This document shows, one piece after another, positions 32,541 to 42,700 of a stretch of 64,000 bases of DNA. The stretch lies in NCBI GenBank assembly GCA_030568195.1, contig JAJLTO010000017.1:186001-250000 (forward strand). The letters are read 5' to 3'. The DNA comes from Dipodascopsis uninucleata var. uninucleata (lineage: Eukaryota; Ascomycota; Lipomycetes; Lipomycetales; Lipomycetaceae). A program made the translations under genes and the position numbers. Each line of letters opens with the position of its first letter. Position 1 is the stretch's first letter. The notes under the pieces were generated by a model. It was given only the letters and a program-made list of their open reading frames with translations. It was not told where the DNA came from and ran no database searches.

Positions 32541-32952
32541 AGAGCCCATGTCTCAAGCATCTAACTGTACTTTATGAAACTTTCAAGTTATATACTGATC
32601 GACATAGATATCGTTATGCATCGTGTATTTTGATGTCTTCCTCGTGCTCTGTCTATCTCAGTTTCATCTCTCCGCACGTGATCAGGGTCCAGTTGATAGG
32701 GGTTGCGTTTAAAGTTCTCATCGTGTTCTTCGGAGAACACAGTTAAGAACTCTATTGACTGTAATACGACACTAGCGATGTGAACTGGTTGTATAAATTC
32801 TGGTTCTCTGTCGTGCGGACTGTTTATGAACTAAATGCATATTTTATTATTTAGAGATTCCTAAATTAAAATACGCGTGTTGCGAAGCGATATAGATACA
32901 GAAATAGAGGGATCCCCGATATACTATTCAATTGAAAACGGAGAAAAACATA
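32541..32952. other. Spacer before the QDR-type gene
   Basis: About 410 bp. It holds TCTTCGGAGAACACAG-like words and GCACGTGATC near 32684, a CACGTGAT box like the pair in the divergent promoter. No gene seen. Confidence 0.45.
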
Positions 32953-34554
32953 ATGCGCGATCCCAACAGAAAGCAGGAAATGGCTGCGGACCAAATAATT
33001 GATACTAAAGATGGTATGGAGCAAATTAATAACGTTACCGTATCTGCTTCTATAGAACAGCAAGAGATAGGCGGCAATGGCGAGACAAAAGAGAAGGACT
33101 TAGGAAGCGTTGAGGCGAGAGCATCAGAAGGCGAGCCATATTCAATCTTTCCAGAGCGAAACAAGAGGTTAACTGTCGTTCTTGCGGTACTTGCAGGATT
33201 TTTCTCGCCTCTAACAATCAATATATATATCCCAGCTCTTAACTCCATTGCCAATGACCTCCATGTATCAAATTCGAGGGTGAACTTAACGATCACTGTG
33301 TATATGTTACTACAGGCAGTAGCACCGGCATTTCTAGGTGATTTTTCAGACCAATCTGGAAGACGTCTGGCAGTTATAGTATGCTTTGTTGTTTATATAG
33401 GTTGTAATGTGGGGCTTGCAATACAAAATCGATATTCGGTGTTGATGATCTTACGCTGTTTTCAGAGTGCCGGGATCAGTGGCACGGTAACTCTAGCGAA
33501 TGCTATTGTCGCAGATATTATTACTAGTTCTGAGCGCGGCAGCTATATGGGTTATGCGTCTGTCATCACTGTTTTGGCACCTGCTCTATCTCCAGTTATT
33601 GGAGGTTTACTCAGCGAGTTCTGTGGTTGGCATTGGATATTCTGGTTTCTGGTGATCGCCGGTAGCGTGTATGGATTAGTGCTGGTTGTATTATTTCCAG
33701 AGACGTGTAGATCGATCGTTAGGAACGGCTCGTATTTCCCGCCTGTACACCTCATGACCATTGGCGAATACATTGAGTATCGTAGAGGAAAGAGCAGTAG
33801 ACTTCCTCCTCTGAAACGCGAAACAAGTTTCTCGCTACCTAATCCGATCAAAGCAGTTTTCATGGCTTTTGATCTTGAGCCATGTCTTATACTTCTCGTG
33901 GTTGGTATACAGTACGCGTGCTTTTATGCTGTTTTGTCTGCCTCGCCATCTCAATATCGCACAATATACGGATATTCTGACATGGTTATTGGACTTCTAC
34001 AACTGCCTTTTGCTGGAGGTGGAATATTTTCCAGCATACTGATGGGCAAATTGCTTAACAGTCGATACCATTTATATGCTAAGCGATATAGTATTCAGGT
34101 GGACAGGAATAAACAAGCAGATTTGTCTGACTTTCCGCTTGAGATTGCCAGACTGGAATTTCTTATGCCGCTGATGACTCTTGCTTTGACTTGTATTATA
34201 GGACTAGGCTGGATGCTTGCAGCACAGGTTAGCATAGCCGGTCCTATTGTTCTTCTTTTTTTGATTGGATTTTCTCTATTTGCATCTTTCAACTGCGCAA
34301 ACGTGCTGTTAGTCGATATACGACCTGGTAGGACTGCAGCCATTACAGCTGCTACTAATCTTGTGAGATGTCTGCTTGGAGCAGGCTCCTCTGCTATTAT
34401 TATTCCTATGATTAATTCTATTAGGATTGGTTGGTCTTTCACTGTTGTTGGTATTATCGGCATGTCGACTATACCTCTTATTTGGGTTCTTATGAAGTAC
34501 GGCCAAGAATGGAGAAAAAAGGATAAAAATGCCAAGATACCGACTAGTAAATAG
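32953..34554 (+). CDS. MFS drug:H+ antiporter, QDR/DHA1 type
   Basis: 533 residues from the ATG at 32953; the frame runs open slightly further upstream but without an ATG. A polar N-terminus of ~75 residues is followed by twelve predicted membrane segments with a loop in the middle. DHA1 signatures are visible: FLGDFSDQSGRRLAV (motif A, after TM2), LRCFQSAGISGTVTLANAIV (TM4) and VLAPALSPVIGG followed by CGWHWIFW (motif C, TM5). This branch holds yeast Qdr1/Qdr2, Aqr1 and Dtr1, plasma-membrane exporters of quinidine, weak acids, polyamines or dityrosine. It lies between the Zn2Cys6 gene and the flavin-reductase-like gene, all on the + strand. The frame is intact. The family is strong, the exact substrate open. 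Confidence 0.87.
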   Translation: MRDPNRKQEMAADQIIDTKDGMEQINNVTVSASIEQQEIGGNGETKEKDLGSVEARASEGEPYSIFPERNKRLTVVLAVLAGFFSPLTINIYIPALNSIANDLHVSNSRVNLTITVYMLLQAVAPAFLGDFSDQSGRRLAVIVCFVVYIGCNVGLAIQNRYSVLMILRCFQSAGISGTVTLANAIVADIITSSERGSYMGYASVITVLAPALSPVIGGLLSEFCGWHWIFWFLVIAGSVYGLVLVVLFPETCRSIVRNGSYFPPVHLMTIGEYIEYRRGKSSRLPPLKRETSFSLPNPIKAVFMAFDLEPCLILLVVGIQYACFYAVLSASPSQYRTIYGYSDMVIGLLQLPFAGGGIFSSILMGKLLNSRYHLYAKRYSIQVDRNKQADLSDFPLEIARLEFLMPLMTLALTCIIGLGWMLAAQVSIAGPIVLLFLIGFSLFASFNCANVLLVDIRPGRTAAITAATNLVRCLLGAGSSAIIIPMINSIRIGWSFTVVGIIGMSTIPLIWVLMKYGQEWRKKDKNAKIPTSK

Positions 34555-34963
34555 TTCACATAGCATAATGACTTGTAAAAAGAAGCATTGCATTTTTATT
34601 GTCTTTATCAAATAGTAGATTCAAATTTTATTTATATTGCATTTTGCTTTAATCAGTCGAAAATACTGGTAACCGGTGTAATAATAATTAATACTGTTAA
34701 GCTGTATGTATGAGCATCAGATTTCCACGGGATGATTATTATAATATCTGATAACCAAATCTTCATTTGATCAGCAGTCTCTTAAATCGTAGAATATTCT
34801 ATATGTATAAATTAGTATTCTGAGTAAAAATCAGCTGTCGATATCTGGTTAATGAGAGATTAAAAGGAGCAAATAAAGATTGGGGTTGGCGGGTCTATAA
34901 AGGTGCCACATCTTTTCTACGTTCTGTTTTTTAGAGATTCAGAAAATTAATTAATAGACTAGA
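34555..34963. promoter_or_regulatory. Spacer and promoter of the flavin-reductase-like gene
   Basis: AT-rich 409 bp. A TATA-type box TATAAAGG at 34896-34903 sits about 60 bp before the start codon. Nothing else recognised. Confidence 0.4.
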
Positions 34964-36098
34964 ATGAACTATAATATCCAGAGCATATGGGCAAGAAGAA
35001 GTTCAGCACTTGCGACATCTTTATATTATAGGAGGTTTTCCGTTACTAGTGTTTGTCGGATACAAAAGAAGAAGGTAGCCTTCACATCTGCATTATCTCG
35101 TGTATCTTGATCATTTAGCTTACATCTCTTCGGTTTCTCCCATGTAGGATGACACAGAACGTCTGCAATTCGACCATGAACTGGAATGGAAGTATACAAA
35201 GAGTCCCCAAGAGGACTGGCAAGTTGGTATGTGAAGTGAACACTATGACATATAAACTATGTTAAAAGATACCGATTTACTTGATCATATACTGACAAAC
35301 CAATATAACAAAAGGTTCTGGTGCAAATGATGGCAATTGGAAAAATCATTCGAAAATTGAAATAGATCCTTATGAAGAAGGTAGAAATCCCTTGAATAAC
35401 TACAAGCTCCTCGTTTCCGGAATAATTCCTAGACCTGTAAGTAAGGCAACTGTGATATTAGATATTTGAATGTGTACCTAATTGTACTGAGGATGTAGAT
35501 TGGCTTCCTCTCAACTACGTCAAGTGATGGACTTCATAACTTGGCTCCATTCTCGTATTTCACAGTTGTGAACCATGATCCCCCTATATTCTGTCTCGGA
35601 TTTGCTGGAGGAATGGGAAAATATAAGGATTCCGCAAGAAATCTGGTGGAAACAAAGGAATGTACGATAAATATTATCTCAGAATGGTTCGCGGAAGCGG
35701 CGAACTACGCATCTGTCGATACACCATCAGAAATTTCAGAATGGACGTTAACAGGTCTTACAAAAGTTCCTTCTAAGAAAGTACGGAGTCCTCATGTTGC
35801 CGAATCCGCCTTTTCTATTGAGGGCCGTCTTGTAGAAACCCGCGAGTGGACATCTAGAGTTAGCAACAAGCCAACAGGTCTCCTTTGTGTTATAGAAGGA
35901 GTCAATTTTCATATTAGAGAAGATGTTTTGTCTGATGACTTTACAGTAATAAAGCCGGAACTCTTGAAACCCGTCGGCCGATTAGGAGGCTCGGAATACT
36001 TGCGGACTACGACCTCGTTTGAATTGGGTCGATTGGCATGGAAGAAAGAGAAGAACAAACCGGAAGTGCAGAAGATTATTAACCAAAATGATGAGTGA
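34964..36098 (+). CDS. Flavin-reductase-like FMN-binding protein, four exons
   Basis: Exons 34964-35074 (or to 35101), 35148-35226, 35315-35436 and 35499-36098, giving 303 or 312 residues. Joins give QVG|SGANDG and GIIPRP|IGFLST, the conserved start of the flavin-reductase split barrel (LVSGIIPRPIGFLSTTSSDG, LAPFSYFTVVNHDPPIFCLG). Later stretches typical of the family are DSARNLVETKECTINI and a cis-type EGRLVETREW region. Such proteins bind FMN and act as NAD(P)H flavin reductases or oxygenase partners. The first exon encodes an Arg/Ser-rich, acid-free peptide (RRSSALATSLYYRRFS) like a mitochondrial presequence. The first donor is ambiguous: GTAGCC at 35075 is poor, GTATCT at 35102 is better, and both keep frame. 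It converges with the DUF6314 gene. The domain call is firm; location and substrate are inferred. Confidence 0.8.
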
Positions 36099-36348
36099 TG
36101 TAATTTCTCTAAATAAATAGAATCTAGACCGTGTATCTAAGCCCGAGTACGTGTGATTTTGCATAGCTTCGACCAATGTAAAGCAAGAAATAGAAACACT
36201 GGTTTAGACTTAGGACTCTACAGTACGATGAGTAGAGGTGATGCGTATCACACAGAAGTCTAGCTCAAAAGGATCTGGGATCTGGGATTGCGCAATAATC
36301 TTGGTGTAGACAGATCGAGATAAATGCCGATAAATGCAGAGTTGATCA

Positions 36349-36885
36349 TTAATCCCATCGCTTAGAATACTTTGTAGAGATCGTGTAGTCCTTGTTCGGA
36401 CCTTGCACTAGATATTCTATATTGAAGTTTGAAAAAGACTCAGAGGGAAAATTGTAGAGACAATAATACATATCGTTTACGCAGGGATGCGACCCTCGAG
36501 CAGATAGAGATATACCTTCATTATCCGTCAAGAAGACGAAATCATGGAAAAAGTAGTCTACTTCGTCTTCATTGTCGACTTTTACAAACCAAGTTGTAAT
36601 TTTTTCATGTCCGCCTGTTTCTTCCTTCGACAAACGATAGACGTATCTTCTTTTTGCCTTCACAGTAAAACCAGACTGGAAAGTAAGGTCTCCTTCTTCT
36701 AGATAAAGATATTCGGCGGAGTATTCATCTGCAGTAGGATCTCTCTTGACGAAGGTTGCTGTACCTATTAAGGTACCTGAAGGCGAGCTGGAAGTTCTAG
36801 ACTCTATTTTTCGATCAATACTCCATTCGCCATCGAAGTTTTCGAAAATCCGTTTAACATAAGCTCCAGTCAACTCCTCGACCAT
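36349..36885 (-). CDS. DUF6314 family protein
   Basis: 178 residues, single exon, intact. The pattern matches the DUF6314 family known in bacteria and fungi: EWSIDRKIE near residue 20, GTATFV near 41, YLYLEEGDL near 59, a repeated R-Y-V-Y strand, YFFHDF, then SHPCVNDMYYCLYNF and VQGPNKDYTISTKYSKRW near the C-terminus. The family forms a lipocalin-like or beta-barrel fold in predictions, but its function is not known to me. No signal peptide. It is followed on the same strand by the InhA-like gene 335 bp upstream of its start, and it converges with the flavin-reductase-like gene. The neighbourhood suggests small-molecule metabolism; nothing in the sequence fixes a reaction. Confidence 0.72.
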   Translation of the reverse strand: MVEELTGAYVKRIFENFDGEWSIDRKIESRTSSSPSGTLIGTATFVKRDPTADEYSAEYLYLEEGDLTFQSGFTVKAKRRYVYRLSKEETGGHEKITTWFVKVDNEDEVDYFFHDFVFLTDNEGISLSARGSHPCVNDMYYCLYNFPSESFSNFNIEYLVQGPNKDYTISTKYSKRWD

Positions 36886-37220
36886 CTAACTCCGAAATTC
36901 CAATCACTTTCTCAGTGATATTTATGTAAGAACTTACTCTTTGTAAATAAGAAGAGATCTGTTTATGTGAAGTATATAAGATTTATTGGGTTAAAATGTA
37001 TTTTTGCGGAACCTACAAAACTCGGTTTCATGGCTTTGGGAAATATGTTTTGGAGCAATGCAATTTTGATATTAGCACGACACTCGTGTAACAAAGTATA
37101 ATCTATCAGAAAACTGAAACTTGGCGACACACTGTATTCGACATACGAAATATTTTATAGCCGAACCGAAAAGTTCAGCTATACACGGCTAATGAATTGT
37201 TGCCGATCCAATAACCACGA
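36886..37220. other. Spacer between DUF6314 and InhA-like genes
   Basis: 335 bp, AT-rich, on the promoter side of the DUF6314 gene and the 3' side of the InhA-like gene. No distinctive motif. Confidence 0.5.
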
Positions 37221-37907
37221 TTACAACAAGCGGGATGCTGCCTTCTCAGTAGCAGCTCTACGTTTGCTTATGAATTGAGCCATTCTTCTTCGAGCAGCAT
37301 CCACAAATTCTTTAGGAGCAACTTTTGGAGATCCATAGTCATATGGTGGTGCAGGATCATATTCTAGTTGTAACTGAATAGCTTTAGCAGCGTCAGGTCC
37401 TCGGATATCAGAAACCAGTGTTAAGGCAAAATCAATCCCGCTCGTAATGCCGGCACCAGTTACACGATTTCTGTCGTGGACAACTCTCTCGTCAGTTGGA
37501 ATTGCACCTAACAGCTCCAGCTGATCTATTGAAGACCAGTGGCAGGTAGCTCTGTAGCCTTTCATAAGACCAGCCGCAGCAAGTACCAGTGAACCGGTGC
37601 AAACAGACGTAATCAGTTTGGCTCCTTCTGCGACCTTGCGCAGAAAATCTAGAGTTTCGTCGTCGTCCATAAGATCAATTTGACCAGGTCCTCCAGGAAC
37701 GCAAATTACGTCAATCTTTGGGCAGTCTTTGTAAGTCACCGTCGGAAGAATTCTCAGGCCAGTATCTGATGTCACAGGCTCCATCGACTTTGCTATGACG
37801 TGAACGCTAGCATCTTTTACTCTGGAGAAGACCTCGAAGGGACCGGTGAAGTCCAACTGAGTCAGCTTTGGGAAGAGTAAAAGGCCAATCGACACAGATT
37901 CTGTCAT
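37221..37907 (-). CDS. Isonitrile hydratase-like DJ-1/PfpI protein
   Basis: 228 residues, no intron. InhA-type enzymes add water to isonitriles to give N-substituted formamides. The fold signature is complete: IGLLLFPKLTQLDFTGPFEV at the start, DVICVPGGPGQIDLM near 70, the nucleophile elbow SVCTGSLVLAAAGL with Cys103, CHWSSIDQL, and GAGITSGIDFALTLV. The C-terminal QLQLEYDPAPPYDYGSP is a hallmark of Pseudomonas InhA, whose essential cysteine, as I recall, is at nearly the same position (101). The whole length aligns in my memory of that enzyme without large gaps. A bacterial origin by transfer is possible, though related fungal copies exist. No signal peptide, so cytosolic. The family is firm, the substrate inferred; other PfpI proteins with this layout could act on other electrophiles. 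Confidence 0.82.
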   Translation of the reverse strand: MTESVSIGLLLFPKLTQLDFTGPFEVFSRVKDASVHVIAKSMEPVTSDTGLRILPTVTYKDCPKIDVICVPGGPGQIDLMDDDETLDFLRKVAEGAKLITSVCTGSLVLAAAGLMKGYRATCHWSSIDQLELLGAIPTDERVVHDRNRVTGAGITSGIDFALTLVSDIRGPDAAKAIQLQLEYDPAPPYDYGSPKVAPKEFVDAARRRMAQFISKRRAATEKAASRLL

Positions 37908-39296
37908 TTTTTGAAACTGATTTCTCTAGGCTTGCTCTTTACTGGTGTTTAATGTTGCTTTTAATGAGCTTGAAGACTTTATTTGACTAAGCCATTTAAA
38001 TTACTCTTACTTTTGAGTGCTCACCATCATATCAGATTCCCGGCGATTCAGTACTACGGCGCACACTGACCTAACCCGTACATAAGATCATTTAGACAGG
38101 CAACTTAGCGGAAGCAAAATAATGAACGACATTGTTCCGCCTCAGATTCGAAATACCTAAGAGAGCAGTAATGGATATACCTTGTAGACATTTTCAACTT
38201 AGCTAGATTATACAGCGATTATTTTGTACTATCCTCGAACAAGTTAATTGTAAGTCAACAGGAACTAGCCAAGTAAGGTATCAATTTACAGGTAGAATAA
38301 TACGCCAAGTATTACTTGAATACATACCACTTACAGATGTGATATTTATTTATATAAGTCATTGTCTTTTGGGTAGTTCATCAATGCTTAACTTTAATTT
38401 ACCTAGATAAACAGCGTAACTATATGGGACAACTACTTGTAGCCACCATGGAAAGTTATGACGAGGAATCAGTGTGGTCGACGCTAAGTCATTCCGAAGT
38501 ATGTTAGTAAATATCAGCAATGACGCGTCGCCTGATCATCTTCTTATCTGCCTCTTTTTACGGTACTCGATGTCTGTCAAATTTATAAAGTCTTAGAACT
38601 TGGATGTTTACTCTTTTTGAATTTTCCGAGACCGCCATTTAGGCTCCAGTGCTTATCAACAAAATTTGAATTAAAGATAGTCGCCCTCTCATTTATTCAG
38701 CCATCAGTACTTTCTAACAACGGTTATCTAGAATTTAGGTACAAGCAAATAGGCGCGTTCTTTGTATGCCATCAACCATGTTCAATACAGAGCCGTTGTT
38801 GAGTCATTCATAGTCACAAGTGATTTATGGCGCGAAATGTGGTTACCATCAGACCATCTCCATGAGTCAAGTTGACATTTGAACCTTTGACCTGTCATTT
38901 ACGATCAAACCGCTAACTGTTCTTTTATTTATTTCTCTCTTACTTATCATTGAATGAATGTTTGTATAGCTATCCAAAGTTTTCCCCGTCGCCGCATTCG
39001 TATAAGTCAAACGCAAAGACAATACGCAAGCTTAAACAGCATTGTCCGGGTCGATGCTTCGCGAGAATAAAATTTCTCATATAAAGTTTTCGATAAGGGC
39101 TTATCTATTACGCACTGGCATTAATTAACTTTAACTAGAGAATTTGAATCGCATAGTTAAAATAATGGCTTGGTCTTGCACAGTAGGAAATTTTCCATGT
39201 TCCGCTCTCTACATGGAGAACAATATATAAAGATGCTCCTACCTGGTATTTTTTTTTCTTTATTTTCTATGACTGCCGTATAGTGTTGAAGTGAAA
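37908..39296. other. Divergent promoter region, InhA-like / sugar transporter
   Basis: 1.39 kb. A TATA-type box, TATATAAA, lies at 39224-39231, about 70 bp before the transporter ATG, with a T run at 39249-39258. A 61-codon frame near 38.6 kb has no features and is rejected. Otherwise AT-rich promoter-like DNA. Confidence 0.5.
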
Positions 39297-40895
39297 ATGG
39301 AGAAGCGATTTAATGTTGGTCACGAGGGTGACGAAATATATAAAAATATTGTCCAAATTGATAGTCATCTGAAATGGTACCAGAATAAGGGTATCAGAAG
39401 GCTAAATCTTCTGATATTGGCAATCTTCATCGGCCAGGCCCTGAACGGTTATGATGGCTCTCTTATTTCGTCCTTTCAATCATACAAGTCATGGGTTGCG
39501 ACCGTCGGACACCCATCGTCGTCTGCTCTTGGGCTTATTAACGCATCAGTATATATATCTGGTTTCGTAACTGCGCCGTTTGCCGCATTTATCTCTGATC
39601 GGTTTGGCAGAAAATGGTGTATCAGATATTCTGCACTGACTAATTTGATTGGTACTGCTATTGGTTGTGCTGCCGGTGCTGGAAAAAGTCATGGTTATTC
39701 GATGTTCATTATTTCTCGTGTTATTATCGGATCTGGTATCGCATTTGCTGTTATGATATCTCCAATTATGTTACAAGAACTGCCTCATCCGAAGCAGCGA
39801 ACAGCTCTTGCTGGTTTTTTTGATTGTGCCTACAACATCGGCTCCTTTATAGCCGCATGGGTTTGCTTCGGTTGTTCTCACATTGCGAGTAACTGGTCCT
39901 GGAGAATTCCCTATCTGATTCATATTGGACCTGCTCTCTTCATGCTTATATTCATCCAGTTCCTTCCTGAGAGTCCTCGTTGGCTAATGATGCACGGCAA
40001 GGAGGAGAAGTGTCGTGAGTTCCTAGTCAAGTATCATGCCAATGGTCATGAAGATGATCCAATGGTGGAATTCGAATTGAACGAGATAAAAGAGGCTCTG
40101 TTATTTGAGAAAAATGTCAAACAGGATTCGTGGAAAAATATCTTTTTCAAGAAAGGAAACCGTCATCGCATGGGACTTGTGTTTCTTATTGGAGCGTGCC
40201 AAAACTTGTCTGGAACAGGAATTATTCAATACTATTATACTAAAATCCTTAACTTAGTTGGTATCACTGATTCGCAGACTCAAACCGGTATCAATGCAGG
40301 TCTGACTTCGTGGACCTGGCTCTGCGCCTTGTTGGGTTTGTATTTGTCTCAGCGAATTAAGAGAAGACAGCAGCTAGCAATTTCTTGGATTGGAACTTTA
40401 CTGGCAAATATCGGCTTGACAATTGCTACTGCCAGGTATGAAGCTACTGGAGCAAGTGCTCCAGGTATTGCCGCTGTTGTCATGGTCTGGCTTTACAATG
40501 GCGCATTCTTCATTGCTTGTGGCCCTCTTTTCTTTTCATATCAAGTAGAAGTTCTCACCTACACCATGCGCGCACGGGGAATGATGGTCTGGGGATTGTG
40601 GGTCAAATCTCTATCTATATTTTCGGCCTACACAAATCCTCTTGCTATGGAAAGAATTGGCTACAAGTGGTATATTTTCTACACAGCCATTATTTCCTTG
40701 ACTGGTGTTTTGATGTACTTTTTCATTGTGGAAACAAAAGGTTACACCTTGGAAGAGATTGCGATCCTTTTCGATGGTGAACCTGTACAGGAAGCTTTGG
40801 CACATGTAACAGAAGGTCAAACTGTATATGTCGACGACGAAGCTGATTCTGAAAAAGATCATAATGTCAAAGAGACTAGCAAGGAGACTGTCTAG
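39297..40895 (+). CDS. Lactose-permease-type sugar:H+ symporter
   Basis: 532 residues, counting from the ATG at 39297; a GTG two codons earlier is not a likely start. It has twelve membrane segments and the sugar-porter signatures: ALNGYDGSLISSFQSY in TM1, SDRFGRKW after TM2, RVIIGSGIAFA in TM4, WSWRIPYLIHIGPA in TM5, FLPESPRWLMMHGKEE before the central loop, and VETKGYTLEEIAILFDG at the end. The FLVKYHANGHEDDPMVEFEL stretch is typical of the Lac12/cellodextrin-like branch, which imports disaccharides and small glycosides. The C-terminal tail is acidic. It is intact and intronless. Near the hydrolase and glycosidase genes it probably imports plant-derived glycosides. The family is strong, the sugar unknown. 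Confidence 0.87.
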   Translation: MEKRFNVGHEGDEIYKNIVQIDSHLKWYQNKGIRRLNLLILAIFIGQALNGYDGSLISSFQSYKSWVATVGHPSSSALGLINASVYISGFVTAPFAAFISDRFGRKWCIRYSALTNLIGTAIGCAAGAGKSHGYSMFIISRVIIGSGIAFAVMISPIMLQELPHPKQRTALAGFFDCAYNIGSFIAAWVCFGCSHIASNWSWRIPYLIHIGPALFMLIFIQFLPESPRWLMMHGKEEKCREFLVKYHANGHEDDPMVEFELNEIKEALLFEKNVKQDSWKNIFFKKGNRHRMGLVFLIGACQNLSGTGIIQYYYTKILNLVGITDSQTQTGINAGLTSWTWLCALLGLYLSQRIKRRQQLAISWIGTLLANIGLTIATARYEATGASAPGIAAVVMVWLYNGAFFIACGPLFFSYQVEVLTYTMRARGMMVWGLWVKSLSIFSAYTNPLAMERIGYKWYIFYTAIISLTGVLMYFFIVETKGYTLEEIAILFDGEPVQEALAHVTEGQTVYVDDEADSEKDHNVKETSKETV

Positions 40896-41764
40896 AAGGT
40901 TTTTGTTTGTATTATGTATTATGTACATGTTATGCTGTAATATATCTCTTGAGATCGTACCTAATTAATTAATAGATGCAAGTTTTTAATGTTTTTTACT
41001 GCTTGAGAGCTATTCTGGCCAAACAGGCAGGCACGTCGTGTGTTATGGAAACTTCGATTTTGAAGTTTTGGTGAATAAAATATTGAAATGGAGTATAGCC
41101 AATTATTCTTTTCCGCCCTGGCTAAGGAATACAATCAGCAATTTTCTATTATACTTGTCGACATAAGACTGGATTATTAAATATTGATTTCTCATCTTAT
41201 CCTTTGTATCAGAATGCTCTATGGTGGAGCATATTATCAAGTTAATGCCTCTATTGAAAGAGGTGTTTGCAACTGTCCTATAATAATGTGACTTATACGC
41301 ATTTAATTACATGCATTCTATCACCTTCTGCAAGAACCATGCCTTCGCTTTCTGATCATGATTTGATACAATATTGCTTCTTCTACTTTTGAAGGACTTA
41401 CAAAAATGTTGGGCAAGAAGCGACCTACTTCGTTGAAGTGTTGAATTTAATGTTGTGTAGAGGTCACCTAGTATAGAAGTATATAACATTTGTCAACTAA
41501 GTGCGTAATGCGTATTTACCTTTTGGGAGTATATATTCAATTTGAAATACGAGCAATACTAAAACCATTATCTAAAAAGAAGCTCAACAATTAGTCTTCT
41601 TGATAATCACCTAATTCGCTCTCAGATGACTACGTAGAAGACCGCGAGCACAGTATATTTATGTGCTTCTAGATATGTCATTTTTCGGCTTTGGATTATT
41701 TCATGCTACATAATCGAAAGCTATTTGATAACGCAATTTTGTCTATCTGAGACGAGAGAAAAAT
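40896..41764. other. Spacer before the alpha/beta hydrolase
   Basis: 870 bp, AT-rich. It holds the 3' region of the transporter and the hydrolase promoter. No gene or distinctive motif seen. Confidence 0.5.
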
Positions 41765-42700
41765 ATGAATAGGCGTTTAACTACGGCAGATGTTCCTTCA
41801 CAATTCCTTAAAGACGTTTTTCTGGTCGGCTCTATTCCTCAGACGGCTCTGAGGTCAGATCCACGAATATCTTACTCTCTGTACATACCGCCAGCACATT
41901 ACAACTCTGATCCTCGTAAATCGGAGTCACCGCCAAAGCTTTCCTTGCTTATTTATATACATGGAACCAGACGTATGATCTCAGCTATTCATAGTGAACT
42001 AGTTCCATTTGCCGATTCGACTCCTTGTGCGATTCTGGCTCCTATGTTCCCAGCTGGTCTCGATTCTCCAAATGACCTTGACTCTTATAAGTTACTTCGT
42101 TCGGAAACTCTTCGATCAGATCTTTCATTGCTGTCGATACTAGAAGAAGTAGCTGAACGTTGGCCCGGAATTGCGACAGAAAAGGTATACATGATGGGAT
42201 TTTCGGGAGGAGGACAATTTGTGCATAGGTTCCTCTACTTATATCCTGATCGTCTGGCAGCTGTTAGCGTAGGTGCTCCAGGACGTAGCACTGCATTGGA
42301 TAGACAGAAAAATTGGCCGGCTGGTATTGCAGACGTAGAAGTCATATTCGAGAAAACTATTAGAGTAGAGCTCATTCGAGAGGTCAGCATTCAGTTAGTT
42401 GTGGGTGACAAAGATAGTGTGGGCCATGGAAGTAAAGAATTTTGGACTTGGCTGAAAAAGATGAAAGACGCACAGAGAGGCGGAGACAGCGCGATAGTGG
42501 CCAAGAAAGATGAAAAGCAGATATCGAGAGTATTGGGCAGACTCCAGACAGTACAAGCAATGCACGAGGCGTGGATGCTAGAAGATATAAATGCTCAGCT
42601 TGATATTGTAGAAGGTGTCGCTCATTCGTCAAATGGTGTTCAAGAAGCAGTTCTTCGCTTCTTGAGGCCATTAATACAGAAAAGGGAGTTTGAGTACTAG
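41765..42700 (+). CDS. Alpha/beta hydrolase, esterase/PHB-depolymerase-like
   Basis: 311 residues, single exon, no signal peptide. It has an alpha/beta hydrolase layout: strand LSLLIYIHGTRR near residue 60 with the HG oxyanion motif, a nucleophile elbow GFSGGGQF with Ser147, then a likely acid residue in VVGDKDSVG (Asp215) and His287 in GVAHSSNG. The order and spacing match a Ser-Asp-His triad. GFSGGGQFVHRFLYLYPDRL resembles the LpqC/poly(3-hydroxybutyrate)-depolymerase-like esterases. As an intracellular esterase among sugar transporters and glycosidases it could remove acyl groups from imported oligosaccharides or glycosides; this is inference. The basic, Lys-rich insertion at about 220-260 (KKMKDAQRGG, KKDEKQ) is unusual. 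The hydrolase call is strong, the substrate unknown. Confidence 0.75.
   Translation: MNRRLTTADVPSQFLKDVFLVGSIPQTALRSDPRISYSLYIPPAHYNSDPRKSESPPKLSLLIYIHGTRRMISAIHSELVPFADSTPCAILAPMFPAGLDSPNDLDSYKLLRSETLRSDLSLLSILEEVAERWPGIATEKVYMMGFSGGGQFVHRFLYLYPDRLAAVSVGAPGRSTALDRQKNWPAGIADVEVIFEKTIRVELIREVSIQLVVGDKDSVGHGSKEFWTWLKKMKDAQRGGDSAIVAKKDEKQISRVLGRLQTVQAMHEAWMLEDINAQLDIVEGVAHSSNGVQEAVLRFLRPLIQKREFEY

Noticed and set aside
39291-39296. GTG start two codons upstream of the transporter ATG
   Set aside because: Eukaryotic nuclear genes start at ATG; the ATG at 39297 follows a TATA box at a normal distance.
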